A stretch of DNA of 64,000 nt from JAEUMY01 sp033764435 (GTDB lineage Bacteria > Pseudomonadota > Gammaproteobacteria > Burkholderiales > Usitatibacteraceae): NCBI GenBank assembly GCA_033764435.1, contig JANRIX010000022.1:124001-188000 (forward strand). The letters run 5' to 3'. The position numbers were made by a program, and so were the translations under genes. Positions 1 to 7,653 of the stretch are shown here, one piece after another; positions within the stretch are counted from its first letter, which is position 1, and every line of letters begins with the position of its first letter. The notes beneath the pieces were generated by a model that ran no database searches, was not told the origin of the DNA, and worked only from the letters and a program-made list of their open reading frames with translations.

Positions 1-40
1 GTCGCATGTTGCAAACCGCGCCACTGCAAGGAGCTTGACC

Positions 41-427
41 ATGTCAGCCGAACTGAAATTCCTCATCGTCGATGATTTCTCCACCATGCGCCGCATCGTG
101 CGCAACCTGCTCAAGGAAATCGGCCACCAGAATGCGGACGAAGCCGAGGACGGCGCCGTCGCGTTGCAGAAGCTCAAGGCGGGCAGCTTCGACTTCGTGG
201 TGAGCGACCTCAACATGCCCAACATGAACGGCTTCGAGCTCCTGCGCCAGATCCGCGCCGACGACAAGCTGAAGTCGCTGCCCGTGCTGCTGGTGACGGC
301 TGAGGCCAAGAAGGAGGACATCGTGACCGCCGCGCAGATCGGCGCGTCCGGCTACATCGTCAAACCCTTCACCAAGGCCACGCTGGAAGAGAAGCTGGGC
401 AAGATCATCCAGAAAATGGCCGCTTAG
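41..427 (+). CDS. cheY: CheY, chemotaxis response regulator (motor-binding type)
   Basis: Single receiver domain of 128 residues. The acidic pocket is D11-D12, the predicted phospho-acceptor is D56 (SDLNMPNMNG), and the conserved lysine sits in the IVKPFT motif near the C terminus. The N-terminal FLIVDDFSTMRRIVRNLL pattern is that of the classic CheY, which binds FliM after phosphorylation by CheA. I chose the ATG at 41 over the TTG at 35 because AAGGAG at 28-33 sits 7 bases before it. cheZ follows 30 bases later, so the phosphatase and its substrate are made together. A second CheY lies at 36716. Confidence 0.95.
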   Translation: MSAELKFLIVDDFSTMRRIVRNLLKEIGHQNADEAEDGAVALQKLKAGSFDFVVSDLNMPNMNGFELLRQIRADDKLKSLPVLLVTAEAKKEDIVTAAQIGASGYIVKPFTKATLEEKLGKIIQKMAA

Positions 428-457
428 TTTCCGCTCCAGACAACAAGGGAGTCCATC

Positions 458-1390
458 ATGTCCGCCCTGCCTTCCGCAGCCAGCACCGCAGCCGCTACCG
501 ACGATCTGGAAGCACTCTTCGATCAGGTGGCAGCCAGCTACCAGCCGCCACAAACCGTCGCCGCTGCGCAGAGCCCGCAGCTTGCCGCGAATGAGCCCGT
601 CATGGGTGCGGAAGACGACCTGGAGGCGCTGTTTGACCGGGTGTCAGCGGCATCCGCAGCAGCACACAGCGCTGATTCTGCCCCTGACTCTGCCCCTGAC
701 TCTGCCCCTGACTCTGTGCCGACTGGGGACACCGCAGTCGCCGCAGTCACTGATGCATCGGCGCAAGCATCGTCCGATGCGGTGGAGCCACACGACGTGT
801 TCCACCGCATCGGCGCGCTCACCCGCAATCTGCACGATGCATTGCGCGAACTGGGTTACGACAAGAACGTCGCGACGGCGGTCAATGCGCTGCCCGATGC
901 GCGTGCGCGCCTGGCCTACATTGCCAATCTCACCGGCAATGCCGCTGAACGTGCACTGGGCGCAGCCGAGCGCGGAACCGCGCTTCAGGAAGCCGTGCAG
1001 GCCGATGCGGCCGCATTGTCCCGCGACTGGGACGATGTCTACGCCGGCAGGCAATCGGTCGAGGCATTCAAGGCGACGGCTGACCGCACCCGCGCTTTCC
1101 TGAATTCCCTTGCTCAGCGCAGCGACGAGACCAATGCCCAGTTCATCGAGGTGATGATGGCGCAGGATTTCCACGACCTGACCGGTCAGGTGATCAACCG
1201 CATCGCGTCCGTGGCGACCGGCCTGGAGGAGCAACTGGTCAAGCTCCTGCTCGACACAACGCCGCCCGAGAAGCGCGGGGAAGTCGAAACGGCCTGGCTG
1301 TCCGGACCGGTGGTCGACGCTGCCGGCCGCACCGATGTCGTCACCTCGCAGGGCCAGGTGGACGATCTTCTCGAGAGCCTCGGTTTCTGA
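458..1390 (+). CDS. cheZ: CheZ, CheY-phosphate phosphatase
   Basis: 310 residues, about 100 longer than E. coli CheZ. The helical-hairpin core carries the catalytic motif HDLTGQV, with D240 and Q244 equivalent to E. coli D143 and Q147. The last ten residues (VDDLLESLGF) are the CheY-binding tail. The extra length is N-terminal. It holds two copies of a DDLEALFD peptide (near residues 15-22 and 53-60) that resemble the tail, and a run of DSAP tetrapeptides encoded by 12-base repeats at 674-720. A good ribosome site (AAGGGAG) precedes the start. The role is to dephosphorylate CheY-P and end the signal at the motor. Confidence 0.93.
   Translation: MSALPSAASTAAATDDLEALFDQVAASYQPPQTVAAAQSPQLAANEPVMGAEDDLEALFDRVSAASAAAHSADSAPDSAPDSAPDSVPTGDTAVAAVTDASAQASSDAVEPHDVFHRIGALTRNLHDALRELGYDKNVATAVNALPDARARLAYIANLTGNAAERALGAAERGTALQEAVQADAAALSRDWDDVYAGRQSVEAFKATADRTRAFLNSLAQRSDETNAQFIEVMMAQDFHDLTGQVINRIASVATGLEEQLVKLLLDTTPPEKRGEVETAWLSGPVVDAAGRTDVVTSQGQVDDLLESLGF
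674..720 (+). repeat. 12-base tandem repeat inside cheZ
   Basis: About four head-to-tail copies of a 12-base unit (GACTCTGCCCCT, first and last copies slightly changed) encode a DSAP repeat in the linker of CheZ. The unit length keeps the reading frame, so copy number can vary without a frameshift. Confidence 0.9.
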
Positions 1391-1403
1391 ACCTTTCCTC
1401 CAT

Positions 1404-1415
1404 GCGAATATTCGC
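1404..1415. repeat. Iterated palindrome GCGAATATTCGC, copy 1 (cheZ-cheA gap)
   Basis: Exact copy in the 40-base gap between cheZ and cheA. It starts 14 bases after the cheZ stop and ends 15 bases before the cheA ATG, where a ribosome site would usually be. No clear Shine-Dalgarno is visible for cheA. Confidence 0.9.
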
Positions 1416-1430
1416 CACGAATGTCCAACC

Positions 1431-3314
1431 ATGAGCGCCTTTGCCAACTGCCTCGACATCCTCGACGACTTCCTCGTCGAGGCCGGTGATCTGCTGGAAG
1501 ACGTGGATCGCAAGCTGGTCGCACTGGAATCCGCGCCATCCGATGGCGCACTGCTGAACGATATCTTTCGCGGCTTTCACACCATCAAGGGTGGCGGCGG
1601 TTTCCTGGAAGCCACGCCACTGGTGGATCTCTGCCACAAGACCGAGAACCTGTTTGATCAGTTGCGCAGCGGCAAGATGCAGCTGTCTGCCGAGCTCCTC
1701 GATCTCATCATGGCTGCCACCGGTGAAGTCCGCCGGATGTTTGCCGAAATGGCAGCGCACAGTTTTCCCGAGCCGGCACCGACCGATCTGCTGGCGGCGC
1801 TGGCCGCCGCGATGGAGGGCAGGCCGATCATGACGGCGCAGGCAGGCACGCTCGCGTCCGGCGCCGCAGCCGCGGGCACCGACGCAGCTTCATCTGCAGT
1901 GGCGAAGCCCTTGCCGACAGCCGCCGATTCACCCGTGCGAGTGCCCGCAGAAGCCGGCGGCATGCCCGACTGGGCGGCCTATCTCGCTGCGCTGACGGGA
2001 ATGCCTGTGGACGGGGCGCCCGGCGCCGCCCGGCAGACAGCGGAAGCGATCGTGGCCGCGCCCTCCGCCACACGCGCGGCCCGACCGGTCCCGAAAGCCG
2101 TTCCCGCGCCCGCCAGCCCGCAAAACAAGGACAACAGCATTCGCATCGAAACCGGGCGTTTCGATCACATTCTCAACCTCACTGGCGAAATCGGTCTGAC
2201 CACCAACCGGCTGAAGCGACTCAAGTCGCTGCTGGTGCGGTCCAACGACAGGGAAACCCAGATCCGCCAACTGGAAAAGGCGGTGAGCCAGCTCGACATG
2301 ATGGTCGATGATCTGCGCTCGGCGGTGATGAAGGCGCGCATGCAGCCCGTGGGTCGTGTGTTCCAGAAGTACTCCCGGCTGGCCCGCGATCTTTCGCGCT
2401 CGCTGGGCAAGGACGTGGACCTGGCACTGGAAGGCGAGGAGACGGAGGTCGACAAGACCATCCTGGACGAGTTGAATGATCCGCTGGTTCATCTGGTGCG
2501 AAACGCAATTGATCACGGCGTCGAGCCGCCGGCCGAAAGGATCGCCGCCGGCAAGTCCGCGCGTGCCAGGGTGACGCTGTCGGCCCAGCAGGTCGGTGAC
2601 CAACTCATGATCCAGATTCGCGACGACGGTCGCGGCATGAAAGGCGATGTGATCCGCCAGAAGGCGCTGGAGAAGGGCCTGCTTGAACCTGGCACTGCGG
2701 CATCGCTCACCGAAGCGCAATGCCTCAAGCTCATCTTCCTTCCCGGCTTTTCGACCAAGGACCAGATCACCGACGTGTCTGGTCGGGGTGTGGGCATGGA
2801 TGTGGTGCAGACGAATATTCGCAAGCTGGGTGGTCGCATCGACATCACCTCGGCACCCGGCGAGGGCAGCACCATGACCATTCTCCTGCCGTTGACGCTG
2901 GCCATTCTGCCGGTGCTCATGATCCGGCTCGGCGAACAGCCACTCGCACTGCCGCTGTCGACGGTGCGGGAAATCCTCCCGCTCGACGGCCCCGTGGTGC
3001 AGCGCGTGTCCGGCAAGCCGACGGTGGTGTTGCGCGGCGAGGTGATGCCCTATCACTGCCTCGCGACATTGCTCGGCAGGAGTCGCCCGGGCCCGGCGCC
3101 GGTGGGTGTGCTCATTGGCAGCGGCGACACCAGCTGTGTCATCGGCGTCGACGGTTTCATGGGCCAGGATGAAGTGATGATCAAGCCGCTGGAAGGTGTC
3201 AAGCCGCGAGGCGTTTCTGGCGCAACGCTGTCTGGCGACGGCGAGCTGGTGCTGCTGCTGGAGCTGCGCGAGCTGATGGGTATCGGCCGTCTGGTCGAGC
3301 CACTGAATGCCTGA
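1431..3314 (+). CDS. cheA: CheA, chemotaxis histidine kinase (first copy)
   Basis: 627 residues. Hpt domain at about 1-110 with the phospho-accepting H50 (FHTIKGGGGF); alanine/proline-rich linker to about 230; dimerisation helices at about 235-300; HATPase domain with N box HLVRNAIDHG near 353, G boxes RDDGRGMK and GRGVGMD near 451; CheW-like regulatory domain from about 490. No separate CheY-binding P2 domain is obvious. It takes receptor signals and phosphorylates CheY and CheB. The ATG at 1431 begins the Hpt fold, and longer versions would run into cheZ. It lies between cheZ and a receptor gene with no cheW nearby, unlike the second cheA at 37116. Confidence 0.93.
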   Translation: MSAFANCLDILDDFLVEAGDLLEDVDRKLVALESAPSDGALLNDIFRGFHTIKGGGGFLEATPLVDLCHKTENLFDQLRSGKMQLSAELLDLIMAATGEVRRMFAEMAAHSFPEPAPTDLLAALAAAMEGRPIMTAQAGTLASGAAAAGTDAASSAVAKPLPTAADSPVRVPAEAGGMPDWAAYLAALTGMPVDGAPGAARQTAEAIVAAPSATRAARPVPKAVPAPASPQNKDNSIRIETGRFDHILNLTGEIGLTTNRLKRLKSLLVRSNDRETQIRQLEKAVSQLDMMVDDLRSAVMKARMQPVGRVFQKYSRLARDLSRSLGKDVDLALEGEETEVDKTILDELNDPLVHLVRNAIDHGVEPPAERIAAGKSARARVTLSAQQVGDQLMIQIRDDGRGMKGDVIRQKALEKGLLEPGTAASLTEAQCLKLIFLPGFSTKDQITDVSGRGVGMDVVQTNIRKLGGRIDITSAPGEGSTMTILLPLTLAILPVLMIRLGEQPLALPLSTVREILPLDGPVVQRVSGKPTVVLRGEVMPYHCLATLLGRSRPGPAPVGVLIGSGDTSCVIGVDGFMGQDEVMIKPLEGVKPRGVSGATLSGDGELVLLLELRELMGIGRLVEPLNA

Positions 3315-3405
3315 TCGCATGTCGCTGTCCGCAGTCAACTCCACAGACACAGAGCCACCGAAGCCACCAAAGCTACCGAAGCAAACCCAGCATCTGGAGA
3401 ACAAC

Positions 3406-4617
3406 ATGAAAGCCCTCGTCTCTTTCCGTGTACTTTCGGCCGGCGCCCTGCCGATCGTGGCTGCCGCCGTACTGGCAAGCGTGACCATGCTGCGGCCAGA
3501 GCTATTCAGTCGAGAGTATTCGCCAGTGTTCGCCGCTGCGGCGGGCGGTGTTGCAGCATTCGCGTTCCTGGCATTGGTGGTATCGATCCAGGCGTTGCGT
3601 GACCTCCACACCCGACTGGGCGCGGCGCCGGACAGGTTGCGTGAAGCCGTAGAAGACTGGGCATCCGGTCGTCTTGAACACGCGATCGATGCCGGCCCCG
3701 GCACTGTCGCCGCGGCGCTCGAAACACTCCGCCAGCAATGGCAGCGCTCGCTCGCCGAGATCCATGCCGGCACCCATGGGCTTCGCGCAGTGGCCGATGA
3801 ACTCTCTGTTGCGTCCAGCCAGATCGCCGCATCCTCCGGACAGCAGGGCAATGCCGCGGCCAGCATGTCCGCATCGGTGCAGCAGATGCTGACCAGCATC
3901 GGCAGCGCCACGCAGCATTCTGAAACTGCGCTCAAGGCGTCGCGGGAAGCCGGCTCGCTTTCGCTTGAGGGAAACGACGTGGTCCAGCGCGCGGCCAACC
4001 AGATGGCAGAAATCGCCAGCGCCATGCAGGACCTGAATGCCATCATCGAGCGTCTCGGCAGCCAGTCCGACCAGATCTCGCGCATCGTGCATGTCATCCA
4101 GGAGATCGCCAATCAGACCAATCTGCTGGCCCTGAATGCGGCCATCGAGGCGGCGCGCGCCGGCGAGCAGGGCAGGGGCTTCTCCGTCGTGGCCGACGAG
4201 GTGCGCAAGCTCGCCGAGCGTACAACGGAATCGACACGCGAAATCGGCACCATGATCCAGAACATCCAGGAGGGCACAGCCGAGGCGGTGCACCACGTCG
4301 CAACCTGGTCCGAGCGGGTCACCGATGGTGTCGCCAAGGCGGCAGGCGCGGGCGTCTGCATGGCGCGGCTGCAGGAAGGTGCATCGGGCGTGGTGCGCGT
4401 GGTGGGAGACATCAACGTCGCGTTGCATGAGCAGACCGGCGCCAGTCATGAAATCGCCCGCAACGTCGATCGCATCGCCAGCGCGTCTGTGCAGAACGAT
4501 GCGGCGGCGCAGTCGGTGATTGCGGCCGCGCAACAGGTGTCGAGTCTGCTGCGCACGCTGGAGGATGCGGCGCGGCTTGCCGGCACCAGACGCATCGTTG
4601 CCGGGACTGGAACCTGA
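3406..4617 (+). CDS. Methyl-accepting chemotaxis protein with minimal periplasmic loop
   Basis: 403 residues from the ATG at 3406, preceded by CTGGAG. An ATG at 3307 overlapping the cheA stop would add 33 residues of proline/lysine-rich sequence and is less likely. Two membrane segments (about 7-27 and 38-60) are separated by only about ten residues, so there is no periplasmic ligand domain. A HAMP-like stretch follows, then the signalling hairpin with the tip pattern IANQTNLLALNAAIEAARAG and RGFSVVADEVRKLAERT. It may sense something in the membrane or work with a partner. Its place after cheA suggests it feeds that kinase. Confidence 0.85.
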   Translation: MKALVSFRVLSAGALPIVAAAVLASVTMLRPELFSREYSPVFAAAAGGVAAFAFLALVVSIQALRDLHTRLGAAPDRLREAVEDWASGRLEHAIDAGPGTVAAALETLRQQWQRSLAEIHAGTHGLRAVADELSVASSQIAASSGQQGNAAASMSASVQQMLTSIGSATQHSETALKASREAGSLSLEGNDVVQRAANQMAEIASAMQDLNAIIERLGSQSDQISRIVHVIQEIANQTNLLALNAAIEAARAGEQGRGFSVVADEVRKLAERTTESTREIGTMIQNIQEGTAEAVHHVATWSERVTDGVAKAAGAGVCMARLQEGASGVVRVVGDINVALHEQTGASHEIARNVDRIASASVQNDAAAQSVIAAAQQVSSLLRTLEDAARLAGTRRIVAGTGT

Positions 4618-4858
4618 CGCACATCCGTCACGGACGGGCGAGTCAGTCGATCCGGCCGTGCGCCTCGCCGCTGCTTGCGTTCTCCTGGCGCACGGCCTGC
4701 GCTACACTGCGGGGCACATTGACCGTGCTGAGCATTTGCGCCGTCGAACTGTGTTGCATCCGGGCCGCGCGCGCATTGCGGCCCACCGGCGGCCGACCTG
4801 AGCGATGAATTCGACTTGAGCGGGCATGCGTTCGTGTCCCGTACCCACAAGAAGAGCC

Positions 4859-6655
4859 ATGCCCGATCCCCTCGCAAAGTTACCTTCGCAATCTGCCGTC
4901 GAGCCGCCAGCCTCGCGGCTGACTGGATTGTCGGCGTCGAGCCGACACGGAGACTCGCTGGCCACTCGCAACAGCAGCCTGCTCAGCAACCGGCGCACGC
5001 GCGCGTTCGTCTACACCGCGTGGCTGGCCCTCACCTTCGTGGTGGGCGTGCTGATCTATGCCATTTCCTGGGAAGGCGAGCTGGATCGTCACCAGGAGCG
5101 GCTGGCCACGAATGCCTCGATGGGTGCCAAAGCGATCGACAACTATCTGCGCACGCTGGAGAAGTCGCTCAATGTGCTGGGCAATGATCTGCGCAGTTAC
5201 GATGACTTTACCGATGCGCATGAGCGCCTGGCCGCTTTCAAGCGCGCCTTTCCCGACTTCCAGATCGTCACGCTGACCCTGCCGGATGGCACCAGCCCGG
5301 CCAACAGCGAGAGCAGGGTGACCGGGGTGCCGCCCAATGTCGGCGACCAGGCAGCCTTCAGGGATGCGGTCGAGCGGCTGCGCAACGGCGCCACCATGGT
5401 GGTGGAGCGCCCCTTCATCGGTCCGGTCTCGAAGACCCGCCTCACCAAGCTCCGCATTGGCGTCAAGGATGCTGCGGGCAACCTGGTCTTTACTGTCGCC
5501 GCCGGGCTGCCAGCCGAGCAGGCATTCAGCTTCTGGCGCGGATCAGACTTGCCGGCCGACAAGGCGATGGGCGTCTACCGCGATGATTACTATCTCCTGG
5601 TGCGCAATCCGCCGCCCCCGCCAGACAGTGCCTACTACCGCGACGAACCGTTCCCCGGTGTGGTCGCCGTGCATCTCAAGCAGCAGGGCAATCCGGCAAA
5701 AGGCATGTTCAAAGGCCAACCGGTTTCCACCGGGCTGGACTCGATCATCGCCTACGAGCGGCTGGAAAGCTATCCGCTGTACTTTTTCGTCAGCGATCCG
5801 ACGCAGAATGTATGGAAGCACTGGTGGTCCTCCAGCTGGCCGTTCCTCACCCTGATCCTGGCGCTGATGCTGGGCGGCCTGCTGATGATCCGTCGCATTG
5901 GCAAACAGCAGGCCCACTGGGCGGCCGAACGCGAAGGCCGGGTCCGCGAGCTGGAAGCGCTGAACGACAAATTGCGCGCGACCAATGCCGAGATCGAAGC
6001 CGCCAACGCCGAGCTCAATGCCTTCAGCTACACCGTGTCGCATGACCTCCGCGCACCCATCCGTGCCATCGACGGCTTCACTGCCGTGCTGGCTGAAGAA
6101 CTGGGCGAATCCCCGTCGCCCATGGCGAGGGACATGCTGAATCGTGTGCGGGCCAATGCGGTGCGCATGGGCGAGCTGATCAATGACCTGCTCGAACTGT
6201 CCCGGCTCAGCCGCCAGGAGATGCAGTTGCAGACGGTGGACATGCAGGCCGAGGTGGCATCGATTCTCGACGAGCTGGCGCCGCTCCGCGGCACGGCCAC
6301 GGTCGAAGTGGGCGAGCTGCCGCCGGTGCATGCTGACCGCGTGCTCATGCGCCAGGTGTGGAGCAACCTCATCGTCAACGCATTCAAGTACAGCGCGAGG
6401 AGCGCAACGCCCAAGGTGCGCATCGGCCACGACAGCGGCGGCTATTTCGTCGAGGATAACGGTGCCGGCTTTGACATGGCCTACGTCGGCAAGCTGTTCC
6501 AGATGTTCAACCGCCTGCACACCGACCGCGAATTCACCGGCACCGGCGTGGGCCTCGCCATTGTTCGTCGTGTGGTGGAGCGCCACGGCGGCGCCGTTGC
6601 CGCTCAAGGCGAACTGGGAAAGGGCGCGCGTTTCAGCTTCACGTTGCCTGAGTGA
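4859..6655 (+). CDS. Membrane sensor histidine kinase, Cph1-like kinase core (copy 1)
   Basis: 598 residues from the ATG at 4859; an upstream ATG at 4826 is possible. One membrane segment near residues 50-70, a periplasmic domain of about 270 residues (Cache-like by layout), and a second segment near 330-350. A coiled region and a HisKA domain with H395 (VSHDLRAPIRAI) follow, then an HATPase domain (NLIVNAFKYS, EDNGAGFD, GTGVGLAIV). The kinase core is of the type found in phytochrome-like kinases, but there is no phytochrome domain. No receiver lies in the same gene. The BLUF gene overlaps its stop, and a close paralogue lies at 7654. The signal is unknown. Confidence 0.88.
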   Translation: MPDPLAKLPSQSAVEPPASRLTGLSASSRHGDSLATRNSSLLSNRRTRAFVYTAWLALTFVVGVLIYAISWEGELDRHQERLATNASMGAKAIDNYLRTLEKSLNVLGNDLRSYDDFTDAHERLAAFKRAFPDFQIVTLTLPDGTSPANSESRVTGVPPNVGDQAAFRDAVERLRNGATMVVERPFIGPVSKTRLTKLRIGVKDAAGNLVFTVAAGLPAEQAFSFWRGSDLPADKAMGVYRDDYYLLVRNPPPPPDSAYYRDEPFPGVVAVHLKQQGNPAKGMFKGQPVSTGLDSIIAYERLESYPLYFFVSDPTQNVWKHWWSSSWPFLTLILALMLGGLLMIRRIGKQQAHWAAEREGRVRELEALNDKLRATNAEIEAANAELNAFSYTVSHDLRAPIRAIDGFTAVLAEELGESPSPMARDMLNRVRANAVRMGELINDLLELSRLSRQEMQLQTVDMQAEVASILDELAPLRGTATVEVGELPPVHADRVLMRQVWSNLIVNAFKYSARSATPKVRIGHDSGGYFVEDNGAGFDMAYVGKLFQMFNRLHTDREFTGTGVGLAIVRRVVERHGGAVAAQGELGKGARFSFTLPE

Positions 6656-7113
6656 TGAAGCCCGAGACATCCGACATGGCCAATACGCCAACGTTGCTGG
6701 AACTGGTTTACGTCAGCAACGCGTTCCCCCATGACTTTCCCGAGCAGGAACTTGAGCGAATTCTTGCCAGCTCGCGACGGCGCAACGCCGCCATCGGCGT
6801 GACCGGCGTATTGCTGTATCGGACAGGCACGTTCCTGCAGCTTCTGGAAGGGCCTGCTGATGCGGTGCGGCGGCTGTATGGGGAAATCATCCACCATGAT
6901 CCGCGGCACCGTGCCCTGGTACTTTGCTGGGAGCAGCCGATCACGACGCGAAGCTTTCCGCAATGGTGGATGGGTTATGTCGACGGCGGTACGCTGGACG
7001 CGGCCGCGGGCCCGTTGGAGCCGGCCTGGCTCAGCCGCGGCATTGCCGGACTGGATCTTTCCGGGCCGGGGTCGACCGGCCGCCGGCTGCTGATGAGTCT
7101 CGCGCGCAGCTGA
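6655..7113 (+). CDS. BLUF-domain blue-light photoreceptor
   Basis: 152 residues, almost all one BLUF domain that binds FAD. The light-sensing residues are present: Y19 in LVYVS, N44 in SRRRN, Q62 in GTFLQLLEG, and the W104-W105-M106 stretch. The domain is followed by a short arginine-rich tail with no output domain, so signalling must use a partner protein. The start overlaps the kinase stop (ATGA at 6652-6658 region), implying coupled translation. GTG at 6652 or ATG at 6676 are alternatives. Pairing with a kinase in a motility locus suggests light affects motility, which is inference. Confidence 0.92.
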   Translation: MKPETSDMANTPTLLELVYVSNAFPHDFPEQELERILASSRRRNAAIGVTGVLLYRTGTFLQLLEGPADAVRRLYGEIIHHDPRHRALVLCWEQPITTRSFPQWWMGYVDGGTLDAAAGPLEPAWLSRGIAGLDLSGPGSTGRRLLMSLARS

Positions 7114-7126
7114 CGTTTGGCGCGGC

Positions 7127-7348
7127 TCAGGCCGCCTCGTCGTCTCCGGGTGCCTGCGAATATTCGCCGGTCGCAGCCGGACTGGCGAACTGCCCCAGCT
7201 GCCAGGCGAGCGCGACAGTGCGCAGGTCGGTGTCATAGCCTTCGTCGTTGGCCGCTCGGACCACGCTGATGATCGGCAGAATCTGTTCCAGCGCGATCAC
7301 ACCCAGCAGGGCGGCGGCGGAGGCATCAAGGGTGGTGTCCAGTGGCAT
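7127..7348 (-). CDS. Small hypothetical protein
   Basis: 73 residues with a good ribosome site (GGGAG, 6 bases before the ATG at 7348). The N-terminal half is hydrophobic and alanine/leucine-rich, and the C-terminal half is acidic; no family is recognised. It is convergent with the BLUF gene, whose stop is 13 bases away. The end of the reading frame contains a copy of the iterated palindrome, encoding GEYSQA. It may be a genuine small gene, but it could also be a chance frame. Confidence 0.45.
   Translation of the reverse strand: MPLDTTLDASAAALLGVIALEQILPIISVVRAANDEGYDTDLRTVALAWQLGQFASPAATGEYSQAPGDDEAA
7156..7167. repeat. Iterated palindrome GCGAATATTCGC, copy 2
   Basis: Exact copy within the 3' part of the small reverse-strand gene, about 45 bases past the BLUF stop. 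Confidence 0.9.
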
Positions 7349-7653
7349 GGTGATCTCCCGGTGGTTGGTGGCGGGTACGCCGCGCTGCTGGCCGAACACT
7401 ATGGCGCGTGGCGTCCGGCGCGGTAGGGGTGCGGCATGTTGCATACGGCACGCAGCATTGGGCTCAATCTACGTCCCGGGTCGGGCCAGTCATGCGGCGA
7501 ACAGGATGGATTTTCCGGTGCAATTTCGCCGGGGGTCATCCAACGAATTGAAGGGTATAACCACGGCAATTGTTCTGGCTCTTGGCCGAATGCAGGCATA
7601 CACTGAATCCATCGTCGCGGATTGATGCTTCCATCGTCCCCTCGGACAACAAC
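7349..7653. other. Intergenic region between the small gene and the second kinase
   Basis: 305 bases without a supported gene, between divergent reading frames, so it should hold promoters for both. A TATAAC hexamer at 7557-7562 could be a -10 box for the kinase, but I see no convincing -35. Imperfect inverted arms (AATTG / CAATT) flank it at about 7543-7575. Confidence 0.4.

Noticed and set aside
3507..3518. GAGAGTATTCGC as another copy of the iterated palindrome
   Set aside because: Two mismatches break the symmetry; I counted only copies with at most one mismatch.
1929..4112. Long reverse-strand open frame of 727 codons across cheA and the first receptor
   Set aside because: It lies opposite well-supported genes, is low in family-like patterns, and is what high-GC codon use produces on the other strand. 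The same applies to other long antisense frames, for example 37353-38459 and 39287-41032.
7569..7592. GCCGAATG before the second kinase as a FliA promoter
   Set aside because: Only five of eight -10 bases match and the -35 is poor.
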